Of a DNA stretch of 64,000 bases, positions 1-9,813 are shown one piece after another. The position numbers were made by a program, and so were the translations under genes. The notes under the pieces were generated by a model. That model saw only the letters and a program-made list of their open reading frames with translations. It was not told the DNA's origin and did not search any database. The first letter of the stretch is position 1; every line of letters starts with the position of its first letter. The stretch spans positions 248,001-312,000 of the forward strand of contig CAWJEK010000014.1 of the NCBI GenBank assembly GCA_963841885.1, written 5' to 3'. This DNA comes from Bog-756 sp963841885. Its GTDB lineage: Bacteria > Actinomycetota > Acidimicrobiia > Acidimicrobiales > RAAP-2.

Positions 1-161
1 CGATCGCCCTGAGCTGGCTGTGGCTGGTCGCCGTCGTCCTGGCCGGCGCCTACTTCGACTACAGCGCGACGGTCGAAGAGCGCTACCTCACCGAGCAGTT
101 CCCGACCGCCTACCCCGACTACCGGAACTCGACCAGGATGCTGGTGCCGTTCGTCTTCTGA
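1..161 (+). CDS. Isoprenylcysteine/phospholipid methyltransferase-type membrane protein, C-terminal end only
   Basis: The window opens inside this gene; the last 52 codons are readable in frame from base 3 to a TGA stop. They encode one hydrophobic helix (SWLWLVAVVLAGAYF) followed by a short cytosolic tail with EERYL, FPTAYPDYR and a hydrophobic end. In the isoprenylcysteine carboxyl methyltransferase / phosphatidylethanolamine methyltransferase superfamily, a Glu-rich 'EE..L...F...Y..Y' segment after the last helix forms part of the SAM site, and this tail matches that pattern. The substrate (lipid or isoprenoid) cannot be judged from the fragment. The N-terminal part lies outside the window. 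Confidence 0.6.
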   Translation, partial: IALSWLWLVAVVLAGAYFDYSATVEERYLTEQFPTAYPDYRNSTRMLVPFVF

Positions 162-190
162 GTGGGGCCGTCCGAAGCCCCGGCCGCCGC

Positions 191-757
191 TCAGGGGCGA
201 CGACCGGTGAGGTCGAGCAGGCGCACGGTGACCGGGGCCTCCTCGCCCACCGTGCCCGACGGTCCGGTCCCGAACATCCCGATCGTGCCGATCACGTCGG
301 CCATCGGGGCCAGGCCCTCGTAGATCTGGGCGGCGAGCTCCTCGGGGATGGCGGCGTCCACGCCGATGGCGGTGGCCAGGTCCCAGGCGTGGAGCACCAG
401 GTCGCCGGTCCGCATCTGCAGGAGTTGGGAGGCGGGAACGTCCCCGATGACGTGGTGGACGGTCGACCCCCAGTCCTCGACGGCCCGGATCCGGGTGAGC
501 TGCTCGTCGATCGACGCCCGGCAGCGGTCGATCACGTCGTCGCCGAACTCCTGCCCCCACAGGGCCCTCGCCTGGTCGGCATCGGCCCCGTCCAGCAGGG
601 CCACCGCGATCTGGTCGGCCACCACCACGTGGCCCAGCAGGTCGGTCACACTCCACTCCTCACAGGGGGTGGGGAGGTCGAGCTGGTCGGGTCGGACCTG
701 GTCGAGTACCGCGGCGAAGGTGACCGTGGCGGCGGACATGGCGTCGAGGGGATCCAT
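191..757 (-). CDS. DinB-fold maleylpyruvate-isomerase-type (TIGR03086-like) protein
   Basis: The protein has 188 residues. It shows the N-terminal pattern of the mycothiol-dependent maleylpyruvate isomerase / DinB superfamily: TPCEEWSVTDLLGHVV with His43, and a second conserved His123 in GDLVLHAWDLATAIG. These, with an acidic residue, usually form a divalent-metal site in a four-helix bundle. Characterised relatives use mycothiol as cofactor; the substrate here is unknown. The ATG at 757 was chosen over upstream in-frame starts because it opens the conserved fold and lies six bases after a TACGGT -10 box, suggesting a leaderless transcript. A second family member lies at 46434-47084. Confidence 0.8.
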   Translation of the reverse strand: MDPLDAMSAATVTFAAVLDQVRPDQLDLPTPCEEWSVTDLLGHVVVADQIAVALLDGADADQARALWGQEFGDDVIDRCRASIDEQLTRIRAVEDWGSTVHHVIGDVPASQLLQMRTGDLVLHAWDLATAIGVDAAIPEELAAQIYEGLAPMADVIGTIGMFGTGPSGTVGEEAPVTVRLLDLTGRRP

Positions 758-763
758 GGGCCG

Positions 764-769
764 ACCGTA
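764..769 (-). promoter_or_regulatory. -10 box of a probable leaderless promoter for the DinB-fold gene
   Basis: TACGGT on the minus strand, then a six-base spacer and the ATG at 757. No convincing -35 hexamer. The spacing matches a dozen other genes in the window. Confidence 0.5.
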
Positions 770-798
770 GCCCGGGGCCCGACCCGGGGGCCGACCGG

Positions 799-2178
799 TC
801 AGCCCACCGAGGGGACGGTGGCCAGGCCCTCCGCGAACCGCTCGTCGGTGACCTCCTCGTCGACCATCCGGCCCGACAGGTAGGAGTCGTAGGCGGCGAG
901 GTCGAAGTGGCCGTGTCCGCACAGGGCGGTCAGGATGACCTTGTCCTCGCCGCTCTCCTTGCAGGCCAGCGCCTCCCGCACGGCGGCGGCGATGGCGTGG
1001 GTGGGCTCGGGGGCGGGCAGGATGCCCTCGGTCCGCACGAACTGCATGGCCGCCCCGAAGCACTCGGTCTGGGGGATGGCGATGGCCTCCATCAGCCCCA
1101 GCTCGTAGATGTGGGAGATCAGGGGGGCCATGCCGTGGTACCGCAGGCCTCCGGCGTGGATCGGGTCGGGGATGAAGTCGTGGCCCAGCGTGTGCATCTT
1201 CATCAGCGGGGTCATGCCCGCGGTGTCACCGAAGTCGTAGGCGTAGACGCCCCGCGTCAACGACGGGCACGAGGCCGGCTCCACCGCCCGGATCGTCGGG
1301 TTCATCGTCCCGGCCATCTTCTCCCGCAGGAACGGGAAGGCCAGGCCGCCGAAGTTGGAGCCGCCTCCGGTGCACCCCACCAGCAGGTCGGGCGCCCGTT
1401 CGCCGGCCTTGGCCAGCTGCAGCAGGGCCTCCTCGCCGATGATGGTCTGGTGCATCAGCACGTGGTTCAGCACGCTGCCGAGGGCGTAGCGGGTCTCGGG
1501 GTCCGGGGCGGCCACCTCGACGGCCTCGCTGATGGCGATGCCGAGTGATCCGGGGCTGTCCGGGTCGGCCTCCAGGACGGCGCGGCCCGCCGCCGTCAGC
1601 AGGCTCGGCGAGCGGTGGACCTGGCCACCGAAGGCCTCCATCATCAGGCGCCGGTATGGCTTCTGGTCGTAGCTGGCGCCGACTTGCCAGATCTCGCATT
1701 CGAGGTCGAAGAGGGCGCAGGCGAAGGCGAGCGCCGTCCCCCACTGCCCGGCGCCCGTCTCGGTCGTGAGGCGCCGGATCCCCGCCCGGGCGTTGTAGTA
1801 GGCCTGCGGCACCGCGGTGTTCGGCTTGTGGGAGCCGGCCGGGGAGACCCCCTCGTACTTGTAGTAGATCCGGGCCGGCGTCCCGAGAGCCTGCTCGAGT
1901 CGGTGGGCCCGGAAGAGCGGCGTGGGCCTCCACTGCCGGTAGACGTCGAGGACGGCACCGGGGATGTCCACGTAGCGGTCCTGGCTCACCTCCTGGAGGA
2001 TGAGTTCCATGGGGAACAGGGGGGCGAAATCGTCGGGACCGGCCGGCTCCAGCGTGCCGGGGTGGAGCGCCGGCGGGGGCGGTGACGGCAGGTCGGGCAC
2101 GATGTTGTACCAGGTGGTCGGCATCTCACTCTCGTCCAGCAGGTACTTGTGCTGGTGGACGGACTCGTCGATCGCCAT
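799..2178 (-). CDS. trpB: TrpB2-type tryptophan synthase beta chain
   Basis: A 459-residue PLP enzyme of the TrpB2 branch, which is longer than the classical beta chain (about 400) and has a long N-terminal extension. The PLP lysine is Lys118 in GSHKPNTA, the catalytic glutamate lies in ETGAGQWG, and the phosphate-binding loop is GCTGGGSNFGG. TrpB condenses indole (or, in some TrpB2, O-phosphoserine-derived aminoacrylate) with serine to give tryptophan. The start at 2178 is preceded by AAGGAGG at good spacing. No trpA or other trp gene is adjacent, so this is a stand-alone TrpB2, as is common for this branch; an indole-salvage role is possible but inferred. Confidence 0.9.
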   Translation of the reverse strand: MAIDESVHQHKYLLDESEMPTTWYNIVPDLPSPPPPALHPGTLEPAGPDDFAPLFPMELILQEVSQDRYVDIPGAVLDVYRQWRPTPLFRAHRLEQALGTPARIYYKYEGVSPAGSHKPNTAVPQAYYNARAGIRRLTTETGAGQWGTALAFACALFDLECEIWQVGASYDQKPYRRLMMEAFGGQVHRSPSLLTAAGRAVLEADPDSPGSLGIAISEAVEVAAPDPETRYALGSVLNHVLMHQTIIGEEALLQLAKAGERAPDLLVGCTGGGSNFGGLAFPFLREKMAGTMNPTIRAVEPASCPSLTRGVYAYDFGDTAGMTPLMKMHTLGHDFIPDPIHAGGLRYHGMAPLISHIYELGLMEAIAIPQTECFGAAMQFVRTEGILPAPEPTHAIAAAVREALACKESGEDKVILTALCGHGHFDLAAYDSYLSGRMVDEEVTDERFAEGLATVPSVG

Positions 2179-2259
2179 CGGACTGCCTCCTTGTCGCCGG
2201 ATGTGCTCAAGATAGCCAGGAACGCCCGGGTCGGGCCTCTCCGGGGTCGGATGTGGCCG

Positions 2260-3663
2260 TCAATCGGCGAACGGGTACCGGCCGATCCACGGGTCGGCCT
2301 CCTCGAGCTGCGAGGCCACCCGGATCAGCTGGGCGTCACGGGAGGCGCCGGCCACGATCTGCACGCCGACCGGCAGTCCGGACGCCGCCACGTGGAGCGG
2401 GAGGCTGACGGCCGGTTGGCCCGTGATGTTGAAGAGCGCGGTGAACGCCGCCATCGACACGATCTCCATCGGTGGGAAGTCGGGCTGGGCGTGCACCTGG
2501 GCCAGGAGTCCGACCGGGGGCGGCTCGATGGCCATCGTCGGCGTGACCAGCAGGTCGAACTCGTCGTCGAAGCGGGCCAGCTGGCCGCGGGTCAGGAGCT
2601 GCAGTGAGCTGAGGGAGGCGACGTAGTCCAGACTGCTCAGCGCCCGACCGGCCTCGAACGCCACCCGGTTGTGCGGCTCCATGCCGGCCGGGTCGAGGTC
2701 CAGGTGGGTGCCGAACCCCGAACGCATCAGGTTGAGGAAGTGGCCGAGCTCGGCGGGATCGAAGAGGTCGGCGTCGAGGTGCACGATCCGGTGGCCGAGC
2801 GACTCGAGCAGCTCGGCGGCGTGGTCCACGGCGGCCAGGCACTCCGGCGCCACCTCCACGCCCAGCGCCGATACCGTGTTCACGGCGATCCGCAGACGTC
2901 CCGGGTCCATCCCGACCTCCTCGGTGAACGGCCGCTCCTTGCCGGGCGAACTCCACCACGCCAGCGGGTCGGGTCCGCTGATGACCTCGAGGATGGCGGC
3001 GGAGTCGGCCACCGTCCGGGTCAGGACCCCCTCGACCGAAAGGCCGGACCAGCCGGGCACCCGGTCCGGCACGCGGCCACGGCTGGGCTTGTGCCCGACC
3101 AGTCCGCAGCACGATGCCGGGATCCGGATCGAGCCGCCGCCGTCACTGGCGTTGGCCGCCGGGAACATGCCCGAGGCCACCGCGGCGGCGGCCCCGCCAC
3201 TCGAGCCGCCCGGGGTGAAGCCCGGATCCCACGGGTTGCGCGTCACTCCGAACCGGTCGTTCTCGGTGATGCTCACCGAGCCGAACTCGGGGGAATTGGT
3301 CCGGCCGCAGAGGATGAAGCCGGCGGCCTCGAACGCCCGGACGACCAGCTCGGACTCCTCGGCCGGGGTGTCGGGCGCACCGGCGCAGCCGTAGGTGACG
3401 GGCTGACCGGCCACCTCGACCAGGTCCTTGACGGGCAGGGGGACACCGGCGAAGGGGGGCAGATCCGTCTCCCCCCCGGCGATGCGCTCACCGAGCGCCC
3501 GCGCCTGCGACCGGGCCTCGTCGTCGTCGCGCCAGATGACGGCGTTGAGCGCCGGGTCGCGGGCGTCGATCCTGGCCAGCGTGGCGTCCAGGACCTCGAG
3601 GGGGCTCACCTCCCGGGCCCGGATGGCGGCGGCGGTCTCGATGGCGGAGGCGTGCGGGTCCAT
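2260..3663 (-). CDS. Amidase-signature family amidase
   Basis: A 467-residue member of the amidase signature family. The Ser-cisSer-Lys triad is visible: Lys79 in PLPVKDLVEV, Ser154/155 in PGGSSGGAAAA, and nucleophile Ser178 in GGSIRIPAS. These enzymes hydrolyse carboxamides or act as the GatA subunit of tRNA amidotransferase. GatA is unlikely here because no gatB or gatC is adjacent and the C-terminal half resembles general amidases. The natural substrate is unknown. The gene follows a TAGGGT -10 box by six bases and lies 81 bases upstream of trpB on the same strand. Confidence 0.85.
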   Translation of the reverse strand: MDPHASAIETAAAIRAREVSPLEVLDATLARIDARDPALNAVIWRDDDEARSQARALGERIAGGETDLPPFAGVPLPVKDLVEVAGQPVTYGCAGAPDTPAEESELVVRAFEAAGFILCGRTNSPEFGSVSITENDRFGVTRNPWDPGFTPGGSSGGAAAAVASGMFPAANASDGGGSIRIPASCCGLVGHKPSRGRVPDRVPGWSGLSVEGVLTRTVADSAAILEVISGPDPLAWWSSPGKERPFTEEVGMDPGRLRIAVNTVSALGVEVAPECLAAVDHAAELLESLGHRIVHLDADLFDPAELGHFLNLMRSGFGTHLDLDPAGMEPHNRVAFEAGRALSSLDYVASLSSLQLLTRGQLARFDDEFDLLVTPTMAIEPPPVGLLAQVHAQPDFPPMEIVSMAAFTALFNITGQPAVSLPLHVAASGLPVGVQIVAGASRDAQLIRVASQLEEADPWIGRYPFAD

Positions 3664-3669
3664 CTGCCG

Positions 3670-3675
3670 ACCCTA
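3670..3675 (-). promoter_or_regulatory. -10 box of a probable leaderless promoter for the amidase
   Basis: TAGGGT on the minus strand, a six-base spacer, then the ATG at 3663. Confidence 0.5.
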
Positions 3676-3740
3676 GATCGCGCCGGCCCGCCCGGGCGGC
3701 CGTCGTCACCCGGGGCGGCTCGGGTGTGGCACGGTGGACC

Positions 3741-4496
3741 ATGGTCGCCTACGAGCGGTTCGCCGCCTTCTACGACGTCGTCATGGACGATCCGGGGCCC
3801 CGTGCCGCCCGGGTGAACGCCGCCATCGACCGCTACCGGCCCGACGCCGCGTCGCTCCTCGAGCTGGGGTGCGGGACGGGGTCCATCCTGGCCCGGTTGG
3901 AGACCGGAGCCGATCTCACCGGGCTGGACCGGTCACCCGAGATGCTGGCCGTAGCCGCCACCAAGGTGCCCGGGGCCCAACTGCTCCAGGGCGACATGGC
4001 CGACTTCGAACTCGGCCGGCGCTTCGACGTGGTGGCCTGCGTGTTCGATTCCATCAACCACCTCCTCGACGTGGGGGCGTGGGCCTCGTTGTTCGCCTGC
4101 GTGCACCGGCACCTGTCCGACGGCGGTCTGTTCGTCTTCGACGTCAACACGGTGGGCGAGCTGCGGCGCCTCGGAGGGGACCCTCCGTGGGTCTACGACT
4201 TCGAGGGCGGCACGGCCATCATCGACGTGTCGTTCGCCCTCGATGCGGCCGGACTGGGCTTCACCGACTGGGACATCCGGATCTTCGAGAAGGTGACCGA
4301 CACCCGCTACGAACTCCATCACGAGTGCATCGGCGAGCTCGCCCTGCCCCTCGAACGGGTGCGGGAGCTGGTGGCGCCGGGGTTCGATCTGCTCGAGGAG
4401 GTCGACGAGGACGGCCTGGTCGCCACCGACTCGTCGGTGAAGGCCTACTACGCGGTGCGCCGCCGGGACCGGACGGCCGACGATCCGATCAGCTGA
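3741..4496 (+). CDS. Class I SAM-dependent methyltransferase
   Basis: A 251-residue Rossmann-fold methyltransferase. Motif I is LLELGCGTGSI (about residues 39-49), followed by an acidic residue at the end of strand 2 (GLDRSPEML) and motif IV-like FDVVACVFDSINHLL. The layout resembles small-molecule methyltransferases of the methyltransf_25 group; the methyl acceptor is not deducible. The ATG at 3741 was preferred to a GTG at 3726 because MVAYERFAAFYD is the usual family start. It is divergent from the amidase, and its stop overlaps the convergent recD stop by eight bases. Confidence 0.8.
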   Translation: MVAYERFAAFYDVVMDDPGPRAARVNAAIDRYRPDAASLLELGCGTGSILARLETGADLTGLDRSPEMLAVAATKVPGAQLLQGDMADFELGRRFDVVACVFDSINHLLDVGAWASLFACVHRHLSDGGLFVFDVNTVGELRRLGGDPPWVYDFEGGTAIIDVSFALDAAGLGFTDWDIRIFEKVTDTRYELHHECIGELALPLERVRELVAPGFDLLEEVDEDGLVATDSSVKAYYAVRRRDRTADDPIS

Positions 4497-6372
4497 CCGG
4501 CCACAGGCGGTCGCGCAGACCCGAGGCCCGGGTCACGGGTCGGTCCACCGCCCGGCGGATCATGTCCTCGCTCCCGACGACCGTGACCTCCGGTTTCGCC
4601 CGGGTCACGGCGGTGTAGAGGAGCTCGCGGGTCAGGATCGGCGAGTCCACCGACGGCAGCGACACCACGGCGTGCGGGAACTCGGAGCCCTGGCTCTTGT
4701 GGATCGTCATCGCCCACCACGGCTCCCACTCCCCCAGTCGGGCGGGGGCGATCCGCCGCTCCACCTCCGTGCCTCCCAGCACCACCCACCGTCCGTCGGC
4801 GGACTGGATGACGACCCCGACGTCGCCGTTGGCCAGGTCGTTGACGCGGTCGTTGCGGGTGACCATCACCGGTGTACCCACCCGCGGCCAGCCGTTGCGC
4901 CGGGCGAGGGGTATGGCGGCCTGGACGGCGCGGTCGATGAGGTCGCTCCACTCGAGGAGGCAGAGCGGCCCCCGTCGGACGGCGGCCAGGACCTTGATCC
5001 GGGTGGCGGCGGCCAGGGCGGTGGGGCCGTCCCCGGCCAGTGCGGCCGCGACCACCTCCCTCGCCGCGGTGACGACCTCGTCCCGGACGGCGGCGAGGCC
5101 GATCGCGTCGTCCGGTCGCACCCAGTGGACCCCGGCTCCGCCGGCCGACAGACGGTCGATGACGGCGTCGCCGTCACCGTCCCGGATGGCCAGCGCCAGC
5201 GCGGCCGTCTCGGACCCGGCGTCGAAACGGTGCCCCCGGCGCAGCTCGGTCACCCGGCCGCCCAACGGGCCGGTGGTCGGGTCGTCCCCGGGGCGCCGGC
5301 GCCCGACCAGGTCCCCCATCACGGTTCCGGCCTCGATGCTGGCGAGTTGGAACGGGTCACCGACGAGCACCAGACGGGCCTCGGGCCGGACGGCGTCGAG
5401 CAGGCGGGCGAGGAGCGGCAGCGACACCATGGAGGTCTCGTCGACGATCACCAGGTCGTGGAGGAGGGGGTGGTCCCGGTCGTGGCGGAACGTCGTCCGC
5501 GTGCCGTATCCGAGGAGCCGGTGGATGGTGGTCGGCGTGATCCCGGCCAAGGCGCCGGCGGGCACCGCACCGATCCGGGCCTCGGCCACCAGGGTGCGCA
5601 CCTGCCGGGCGACGGCCTCGGCCATGCGCGCCGCCGCCTTGCCGGTCGGAGCCGCCAGGGCCGCACGGAACACCTCGCCGCGCCCGACGGCGATCAGGTG
5701 GGCGGCGGCGAGGATGCGGGCGACGGTGTGGGTCTTGCCCGTGCCGGGTCCACCGGCGATGACCGAGACCGGGCTGGTGAGGGCCCGCCGGGCGGCCACC
5801 CACTGGAGGTCCGGTGACCCGTCGTCGGTGAGCGGCGTGCCGCCGAACACGGTCGCCAGCACCGCCTCCACCGCGCCGTCGTCGACGGGATCCGGACGGC
5901 CGCACCGGACGTCGAGCTCCCGGGTCACGTCGACCTCGAACCGCCAGTACCGCTCCAGGTAGAGACGGCCGCCGTCGAGCACCAGGGGCCGCAGGTGGGC
6001 GCCCGCCGCCGGGCCGGGCCGCCCCGGACCGTCCAGGGCCACGATCGGGGAGGACTCCAGTTCGCCCCGCCACGCCGACGGGTCGGGCAGGTCGAGCCGG
6101 TCCGGCCCGTCGGCATCGACCTGCGCGACCACCAGCTGGGACGGGACGGCATCGAGGTCGAGGCAGACGTGGCCGAGTCGCACGGCCCGGGCGGTGAGCG
6201 CCAGGGCCAACAGGGCACCGTCGGACACCGGTCCCGGGGACAGGCGCCGCACCGAGGCGACGAGTCCGACCTCGTACCTTCCGAGCACCCCCGCGTCGGT
6301 CCAGGGCCGGAGCAGGCCCTCGGTCGGACCCCGGTCCCACCCTTCGGGCACCCGGCGACGTGGCGCGGCCAC
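4489..6372 (-). CDS. recD: Exodeoxyribonuclease V alpha subunit, RecD helicase
   Basis: RecD is the 5'-3' SF1B helicase of RecBCD, which processes double-strand DNA ends. The 627-residue protein carries Walker A GGPGTGKT (Lys213), Walker B-like LVIVDETSMVS, GDPFQLASIEAGTV, and the C-terminal UvrD-like motifs FPHAVVSLP and LLYTAVTRAK. The GTG start at 6372 is two bases after the recB stop, indicating translational coupling; upstream in-frame codons would enter recB. Order recC-recB-recD matches mycobacteria. There the complex acts mainly in single-strand annealing, with AdnAB as the main resection motor; whether that holds here cannot be told. Confidence 0.92.
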   Translation of the reverse strand: MAAPRRRVPEGWDRGPTEGLLRPWTDAGVLGRYEVGLVASVRRLSPGPVSDGALLALALTARAVRLGHVCLDLDAVPSQLVVAQVDADGPDRLDLPDPSAWRGELESSPIVALDGPGRPGPAAGAHLRPLVLDGGRLYLERYWRFEVDVTRELDVRCGRPDPVDDGAVEAVLATVFGGTPLTDDGSPDLQWVAARRALTSPVSVIAGGPGTGKTHTVARILAAAHLIAVGRGEVFRAALAAPTGKAAARMAEAVARQVRTLVAEARIGAVPAGALAGITPTTIHRLLGYGTRTTFRHDRDHPLLHDLVIVDETSMVSLPLLARLLDAVRPEARLVLVGDPFQLASIEAGTVMGDLVGRRRPGDDPTTGPLGGRVTELRRGHRFDAGSETAALALAIRDGDGDAVIDRLSAGGAGVHWVRPDDAIGLAAVRDEVVTAAREVVAAALAGDGPTALAAATRIKVLAAVRRGPLCLLEWSDLIDRAVQAAIPLARRNGWPRVGTPVMVTRNDRVNDLANGDVGVVIQSADGRWVVLGGTEVERRIAPARLGEWEPWWAMTIHKSQGSEFPHAVVSLPSVDSPILTRELLYTAVTRAKPEVTVVGSEDMIRRAVDRPVTRASGLRDRLWPVS

Positions 6373-6374
6373 GG

Positions 6375-9300
6375 CTAGACCTCCCGTCCGTGGAGGAGGT
6401 CGCTCAGCGAGTCGAGCATGGCGGGGTCGAACTCCCACGTGAAGACGCCGTGGGGGTGGGCGCCGTCGTGGGCCACCCCACGGCCCGTCATGCCCCGCAC
6501 GAAGAGGTACGCCGCCCCGAGCACGGCACCGGGCGGGGAGCCGGGTCGGCGCCTCGATCGCAGGTAGCGATGGAGGGCGACACCGTAGAGCAGCGCCTGG
6601 AGGGGGTAGTGGTGCCCGACCATGGCGTCGGCCATATGCGCCCGGTCATAGGCGGACGGGCCCGTGACCTCGCCGCGCGGTGCCAGCTGATTGGTCTTGT
6701 AGTCGGCGACCACGAACCCGCGCCCCTCGTTGGCCGTCCCCACCCGGGCCACGAGGTCGATCGACCCGGTGAGGTACCCGGCCAGCTGCACGTCGATCGC
6801 GCCGGCGGCCAGCGCCCGGGCCCACGGCCCGAGGACGTGGTCGACGGGCAGGTAGCCGGCGGTCACCCGACCGATGTCCCGGACGGTGGGACGACGGCCC
6901 GCGCCGCCGAGCCGCATGTCGAAGCCGAGTTCGTCGAGCCGGTCCGACCGGGCCAGGTCGGCCAGCCTCGTGGCCCCGAAGAGGGGGCCGAGCGGCGTCT
7001 CGATGGCGGCCCGCAGGCCTTCCACCAGGCGGGGCAGTCCTTCGGAGCCGTCCCGTACCAGGGTGTCCAGGTCGAATCCCGACCGGGCGACCTGCTCGCG
7101 GGCCGCCACCCCCAGGTCGGTGTCGAGGTCGGCCGACGCGAAGTCGACCCACTCGAGCACCCCGTGGACGAACGTCCCGAACTCGGTACCCGCCCGCAGA
7201 CCGGCCAATGGTCCGGCACCGTCCCCGGGCACGGCGGCCGGGACGCCGTCCTGGTCGTCGATCGGTCCGGGATCCGACTCGTCGGTCGCCCCCCGGTCGG
7301 CCCCTGACGCGTCGAACGGATCCATCCACGCGGCGTCGACACCCGCGGTGATGGCACTGAACGACCAGCGGTGCACCGACCGGTCGAGGTGGCGGCCGAA
7401 GGTGGCGATCTCGAGCTCTTTCCCCGGGACCTCGCCGGGGGCCTCCGACCACGGCGGCCGGATGGGATCCGGCGGCGGGATCGTCGTCACCCGGACGGTC
7501 CCCTCCGACGCCGCGCACCAGCCCCTGCAGGAAGTCCTCGACCCGGTCGTCGGCCGGGACCGGACACGACGAGGCGCGGAAGAGCTCCGGATCGAGCCGC
7601 CCGTCGACCTCGTGTCGGGAGAACAGCAGACGGGAGAGGGCCTTCTTGCCACTCGAACCGGAGTCCGCCCACCACACCGCGGTGTAGTGCTGCGCCCGCG
7701 TCAGGGCCACGTACAGCACCCGGAATTGCTCCCAGGCGATCTCCTGGCGGGCGAGCTCCTTCCTCGCCGCGGCCGTCGGCTTGTCGGGCCAGTCCCTGCC
7801 CAGGGCCAGATCCATCCGACGGGTGCCGTCTTCGGGGTCCGAGTACACGACGTCGCTCACGTTCACCTCGAAGCGCCAGAGCATGGGGAGGCAGACCACC
7901 GGGAATTGCAGCCCCTTGGCCTTCCATACGGTCATCACCTGCACGGCCTGGGCCTGCGACTCGATCCGCCTGGCCACCACGTCCCCGTCGACCTCGATCT
8001 CCTCCTCGGACTCGGGTGGATGGTCCAGGACGGCGAGCAGCCCGGACGCCCCCGCCATCCCGTGGGGCGCACTGTCGTGGAGGAGCTCCGCCAGGTGGTC
8101 GAGGTCGGTCACGTTCCTGTCGCCGTCGAACTCACCGAGCACGCGGGCGACCACGCCCGTCTCGGCCCAGATCGAGGCCAGCACCTCGGCCACCGGACGG
8201 ACCGCGAGTTCCGCCGACCACGCCGCCAGTCGCTCCTGCAGCACGGCGAGATCCTCGTCGGAGGCGCGGGCCACGTCGTCCGCCGTCCAGGTGACGAACC
8301 AGGACAGCGCATGCGCCCGCACCCGGCCGATGTCCGAGGGCCGTTCCATCGCCGACAGGAGGAGGCGCACCTGTTCCGCCGCCCAGGAAGCCAGGACGCT
8401 GCCGGTGCCGGCGACCACCGCCGGTACGCCTTCCCGACGGAGGGCGGCCTGCGCGCGCCGGGCGTGTTCGGCCGAGGTCACCAGGACGGCGACGTCCGAC
8501 GGCCGGAGGCGGCGCGACCCGTCGGCGGTGTCGGCGGCGGGGATCGATGCCGTGTCGAGGAGCTCACGGACATGGGCGACGAGATCCTGTTCGACCAGCC
8601 GGGCCGCCCGGGGGACGGACGGCTTCCCGTTGGCGCCGGCCACCGACGGTCCGACCGCCAGGCGGAGACCCAGACCCGAGACCTCGCCGCGCCCGACTGC
8701 CGACATCCTCTCGGCGGCGTGGGCCGGCGAGGGTTCCACCCGGTGGTAGGCGATGGCCCGGTCCCCGAACGTCACGCCGTCGAGCAGCGTGTGGACGGCG
8801 TCGATCGCCGCCCGGTCCGACCGCCAGTTGGTACCCAGGGTGAATCGGTGATCGGCGGCGGTGGACCGGACCGCGTCGAGGTACACGGCGATGTCGGCCC
8901 CCCGGAAGCGGTAGATCGCCTGTTTGGGGTCACCCACCAGGACGAGGGCCCGATGGGGGGACGGCCCCCCGAAGAGGGTCGAGAAGATCTCCCACTGGAC
9001 CCGGTCGGTGTCCTGGAACTCATCGATGAGCACCACCTTGAACCGGTGACGGAGGGTGTCGACGACGGCGGACGAGGTGGAGTGGCCCAGCACGTCGCGG
9101 AGCTGGGTGAGGACGTCGTCGAAGCCCATCCGGCCCGTGTCCCGCAGCAGGGCCGACAGATTGGCCTGCGACGCCAGCACGAGCTCGTGGAGACGCATCT
9201 GCTCCGGCTTCGCCCCGGGAGACCCCGGGGCCGGCTCGAGCACGAGGTCGGGGCCACCGACGTACTTCTCGGTGGCCTTCACCAGGCGGGACAGCGGAGG

Positions 9301-9813
9301 CAGTTCGGTGACGGGAACGCCCCCGGTGGCCGCCGTGGCCAGCGCATCCGCGCAGGCGTGCCGCACCAGATCGGCCACGTCCGACGTCAGCCGGCTGTCG
9401 GGGTCGATGGCGGGGGTCATGCCCAGGGTGTTCCGGACCTGGGCGGCGAAACTGTGGATCGTCGAGATCGCCGCCGCGTCGAATTCGGCGACGGCCCGGT
9501 CGAGCCGGGCCCGGCGGGCAGGGACGTCGCCGGTCGACAGGAACGCCGAGAGCTGGTCGTCCTCGGCGACCGCCCCTTCCGCCAGGGCCGTCGCCGACCT
9601 CACCAGCTGGCCGCGGATGCGCGACCGCAGCTCGGCGGTGGCCGCCCTGGTGAACGTGACCATCAGCAGTTCCGAGGGGGCGATGTCCCGTTCGGCGAGG
9701 AACCTCGTCGCCAGCGACGCCAGCGTGTACGTCTTGCCCGTCCCGGCGCTGGCCTCGATGACCACCTGCCCGTCCGGCAGCCGACCGAGGACGTCGAAGT
9801 CGCCACCGGTCAC
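6375..9813 (-). CDS. recB: Exodeoxyribonuclease V beta subunit RecB (frameshifted)
   Basis: RecB is the 3'-5' SF1A helicase and nuclease of RecBCD. Walker A is ASAGTGKT (Lys27); further helicase motifs are VVLIDEFQDTD, LVGDPKQAIYRFRGAD and LYVALTRAQ. The C-terminal nuclease domain keeps the core motif VVADYKTNQ. The helicase half (9813 to about 7510) and nuclease half (about 7520 to 6375) are in different frames. The reading jumps between DFLQGLVRG and SEGTVRVTTIPPP, consistent with one extra base near 7505-7525. Together they make about 1,145 residues, the normal length. The GTG start shares a GTGA overlap with the recC stop. All motifs are intact on both sides, so an indel error or very recent mutation is more likely than decay. 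Confidence 0.88.

Noticed and set aside
7505..7525. Programmed ribosomal frameshift in recB
   Set aside because: No slippery heptamer with a clear downstream stimulator, and similar single-base shifts in many unrelated genes point to sequence error.
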